From: Thunnus maccoyii
Lineage: Eukaryota > Chordata > Actinopteri > Scombriformes > Scombridae
Assembly (NCBI RefSeq): GCF_910596095.1
Contig: NC_056544.1
Coordinates: 11,331,155 to 11,395,154 of the forward strand
DNA: 64,000 nt
Reading direction: 5' to 3'
Shown here: piece by piece, positions 62,401 through 64,000 of the stretch
Layout of the letters: every line of letters begins with the position of its first letter
Position numbering within the stretch: position 1 is the first letter of the stretch
The notes under the pieces: model-generated
The model's input: only the letters and a program-made list of their open reading frames with translations
Databases searched by the model: none
What the model was told of the DNA's origin: nothing
Made by a program: the position numbers and the translations under genes

Positions 62401-63317
62401 AGAGGGTGGCATACATATCCCAACCAGATGAGAAAACACACACGTATATAATACACCTCACTAATCCTAAATCACACTCAGAGCAGAACCATCACATTTC
62501 TTTGTGTCACCCTTTGATTTAGCTACAAATTCCCCCAAGAGCTGGTTTCAGCAAGAAAACATATGACCATCATTTTTCATCACAGATTGGGGGGGGGGCG
62601 GGGGGGGTGGTGTACTGTCATAAGTGGAAATTTTACACATAAAGGTTGTGGTTTCTGTTTGTTGCAGGTCTGGTCGTGTGTTGCATAGTGTAACTGTAGG
62701 CACTGTGTATGTGTGTTCTGTTTGTGTGTGTGTTACTATAATGAGTCACGAACTAAATGTCTGTGGGTCTCAGTGCTGCAGTATGATAGCAACTTGGCAG
62801 GTGTTCAGCAGCAGACCGCCACTGGCTGCGTGCCGTGACAGACAAACAGGACTATGACTATGACAGCCAGACTTTCTCTGTCACTATCATTAAACAGTGT
62901 TTATTTCCTTTCTCACTTTTGTGTCTCCGCCTGCCCCTCCTCTTCTTCACCTCCCTCCTGCTCCGTTCGCATCTTCTCCTTTTTTCGCATCTGGGTAGCC
63001 AACTGGCCCGCACTGAGAGGTAAGAAAATGAGAAACTGGTGTTTCTTCTTTTCATCTGCACAGTTTCAAGCATCAGATCAGTTATCTCTCTTGGCCTTGC
63101 ATGGTAAAATGTTTTATTGAGTTGAGATTTTGCAGGTGTAAAAAAAGCTTTTGAAGATTGGAGTCAACAGGATGTGTAGGTGACGTAAACGATGAGTAGA
63201 TAACCAATGAGATGTCTGTTACTATTTTGTTTATGCAGAGCGGATGGCCGAAGGTGGTCTGTGGCGTCTGTTCCCTCTTCTGGATACTGCACCAATGCAC
63301 CCAGTTCTTCAGTATCT
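53295..63317 (+). CDS. mast3: Microtubule-associated Ser/Thr kinase 3, N-terminal part, gene runs off the right edge
   Basis: MAST kinases are AGC-type Ser/Thr kinases with a pre-kinase MAST domain and a PDZ domain. Exons seen: 53295-53333 ([13 protein letters not shown]), 54925-54956 ([10 protein letters not shown]), 59978-60066, 60815-60887 and 63239-63317, all in phase, about 105 residues. Key phrases are [36 protein letters not shown] and [16 protein letters not shown]; [22 protein letters not shown] is characteristic of MAST3. The kinase and PDZ exons must lie beyond 64,000. A second first exon (57161-57246) splices to the same exon at 59978, and a 21-nt microexon candidate sits at 62999-63019. 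Relative to MAST3 relatives, SGYGTN reads SGYCTN here. Positions 63,318-64,000 are intron. Confidence 0.92.
53389..53446. repeat. (ATG)n microsatellite in mast3 intron 1
   Basis: About 19 ATG/GAT units starting 55 nt after the exon 1 donor. The poly-Met, poly-Asp and poly-Ile frames across it are artefacts of the repeat. Confidence 0.9.
56680..57160 (+). promoter_or_regulatory. Internal mast3 promoter and upstream-ORF-bearing 5' leader
   Basis: A G+C- and CpG-rich stretch in an AT-rich intron (for example 'ccggcgcgagctgccgcgg') leads into the alternative first exon. Three upstream ATG frames close before the main start: 56858-56905, 56929-57039 and 57086-57115. The main ATG at 57161 has a near-ideal context (gccaccATG). 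Confidence 0.55.
57161..57246 (+). CDS. mast3: Alternative first coding exon of mast3
   Basis: It encodes 28 residues, [20 protein letters not shown] followed by GAMMKRSK, plus two bases of a split codon before a GTAAAG donor. The phase (2) is identical to that of the upstream exon ending at 54956, so either splices correctly to the exon at 59978. The MSD...W...L start and basic end recall the N-terminus of MAST1 (MSDSLW), suggesting an ancient alternative start in the family. The perfect Kozak context and the adjoining CpG-rich leader support a real promoter. Confidence 0.75.
57625..57680. repeat. (GT)n microsatellite in mast3 intron
   Basis: Three interrupted GT runs on the plus strand. 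Confidence 0.85.
62999..63019 (+). CDS. mast3: Candidate 21-nt in-frame microexon of mast3
   Basis: A long pyrimidine tract (about 62,925-62,990) leads to TAG at 62996-62998; 21 nt follow, then a strong GTAAGA donor. Insertion between the exons ending 60887 and starting 63239 keeps phase (21 = 7 codons) and turns FAR-RADG into [14 protein letters not shown] with no stop. Confidence 0.55.
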
Positions 63318-63389
63318 GTAAGTTAAGTCTACGTCTCTGTTTCTCTCTGTGTCTTTGTTCTCATCTCACTGCAATCGTCAATGTCAGCA

Positions 63390-63433
63390 AGGTCTCTCTC
63401 TCTCTCTCTGTCTCTCTCTGTCTCTCTGTCTCT
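63390..63433. repeat. (CT)n microsatellite in mast3 intron
   Basis: CT-rich simple repeat with GTCTCT interruptions, 75 nt after the last exon in the window. Confidence 0.85.
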
Positions 63434-64000
63434 TTCCTCTATCAGATATTTAATCTCTGTCTAAACCACTGCCATGGGACCATTTACTGTAGCTCCCTGT
63501 GTTACTTATCCTCTGTATTAATCTGTTTACAGGGCATTGGTGTCTTGTAAATTTATGGTGCTGACGGACTGAACTGTAAATCCCATCAGATTATACACAG
63601 TGTAGGTGTTAGAAGGAAATACTAAATCTGCCTGTAAATGGTTCTTGATTTACAGTTACCTCATTTTAAAGTGAGTTCCTGTATAGAAAGCCTCTGCACC
63701 TGGACCATATTTTAGATGAACCGTGAAAGGCCCCGATCAGACAGAGCGCTTTTTGCAGGTAGCAAGATGTGTGGCGCACCGCACTGCCTTTTTTTGTTGA
63801 AGCTTACAATTCAAAAAAAGAAGAGCTGCTAGACAACCACCAAATCACCTGTCCTCAGCCTAACTGTTATTTTTGCTGTGAAATAAACTCACAGATCTGT
63901 ATCTTTTTAATTTTTTTTTAGATTGTATTTCATCATGGTAACTACAGTTGCCACCACTTGTTTGTCTCTCATGATTGTTATCTCCACTTGTTGTTGTCAC

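Overview
The window comes from a teleost fish nuclear genome, most likely a spiny-rayed (acanthomorph) species. It is AT-rich and vertebrate-style, with short exons in long introns, many simple repeats and several dispersed elements I recognise as widespread in fish. All genes were assembled by hand from splice sites and reading phase, and every exon junction closes in frame. No CRISPR array, rRNA or tRNA gene was recognised.

Layout, left to right. (1) 0.16-3.98 kb, minus: 5' part of a calponin gene (cnn2-like); its later exons lie beyond the left edge. (2) 9.69-12.74 kb, minus: complete med26 (3 coding exons, 632 aa). (3) 20.5-37.9 kb, minus: complete crtc1 (15 coding exons, 583 aa), including one U12-type AT-AC intron and an intronic LINE. 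(4) 42.65-43.56 kb, plus: a small two-exon single-pass membrane protein (157 aa) whose tyrosine-rich tail resembles the LRRC25 tail but which has no LRR ectodomain. (5) 46.87-48.57 kb, minus: complete gdf15 (2 exons, 382 aa). (6) 53.3 kb to the right edge, plus: 5' part of mast3, with two alternative first coding exons and a candidate 21-nt microexon.

The gene set (MED26, CRTC1, LRRC25, GDF15, MAST3) corresponds to human 19p13.11, so this is a compacted version of a conserved vertebrate block. The genes do not form an operon-like unit. They are a general transcription cofactor (med26), a cAMP/CREB coactivator (crtc1), a stress cytokine (gdf15), a probable leukocyte adaptor (lrrc25-like), a kinase (mast3) and a cytoskeletal protein (calponin).

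The most interesting items are the LRR-less lrrc25-like gene beside gdf15, the AT-AC intron in crtc1, the in-frame mast3 microexon, a 38-bp palindromic MITE remnant with a perfect 8-bp target duplication in the crtc1 promoter, and a CTCF-like motif beside a hairpin between gdf15 and mast3.
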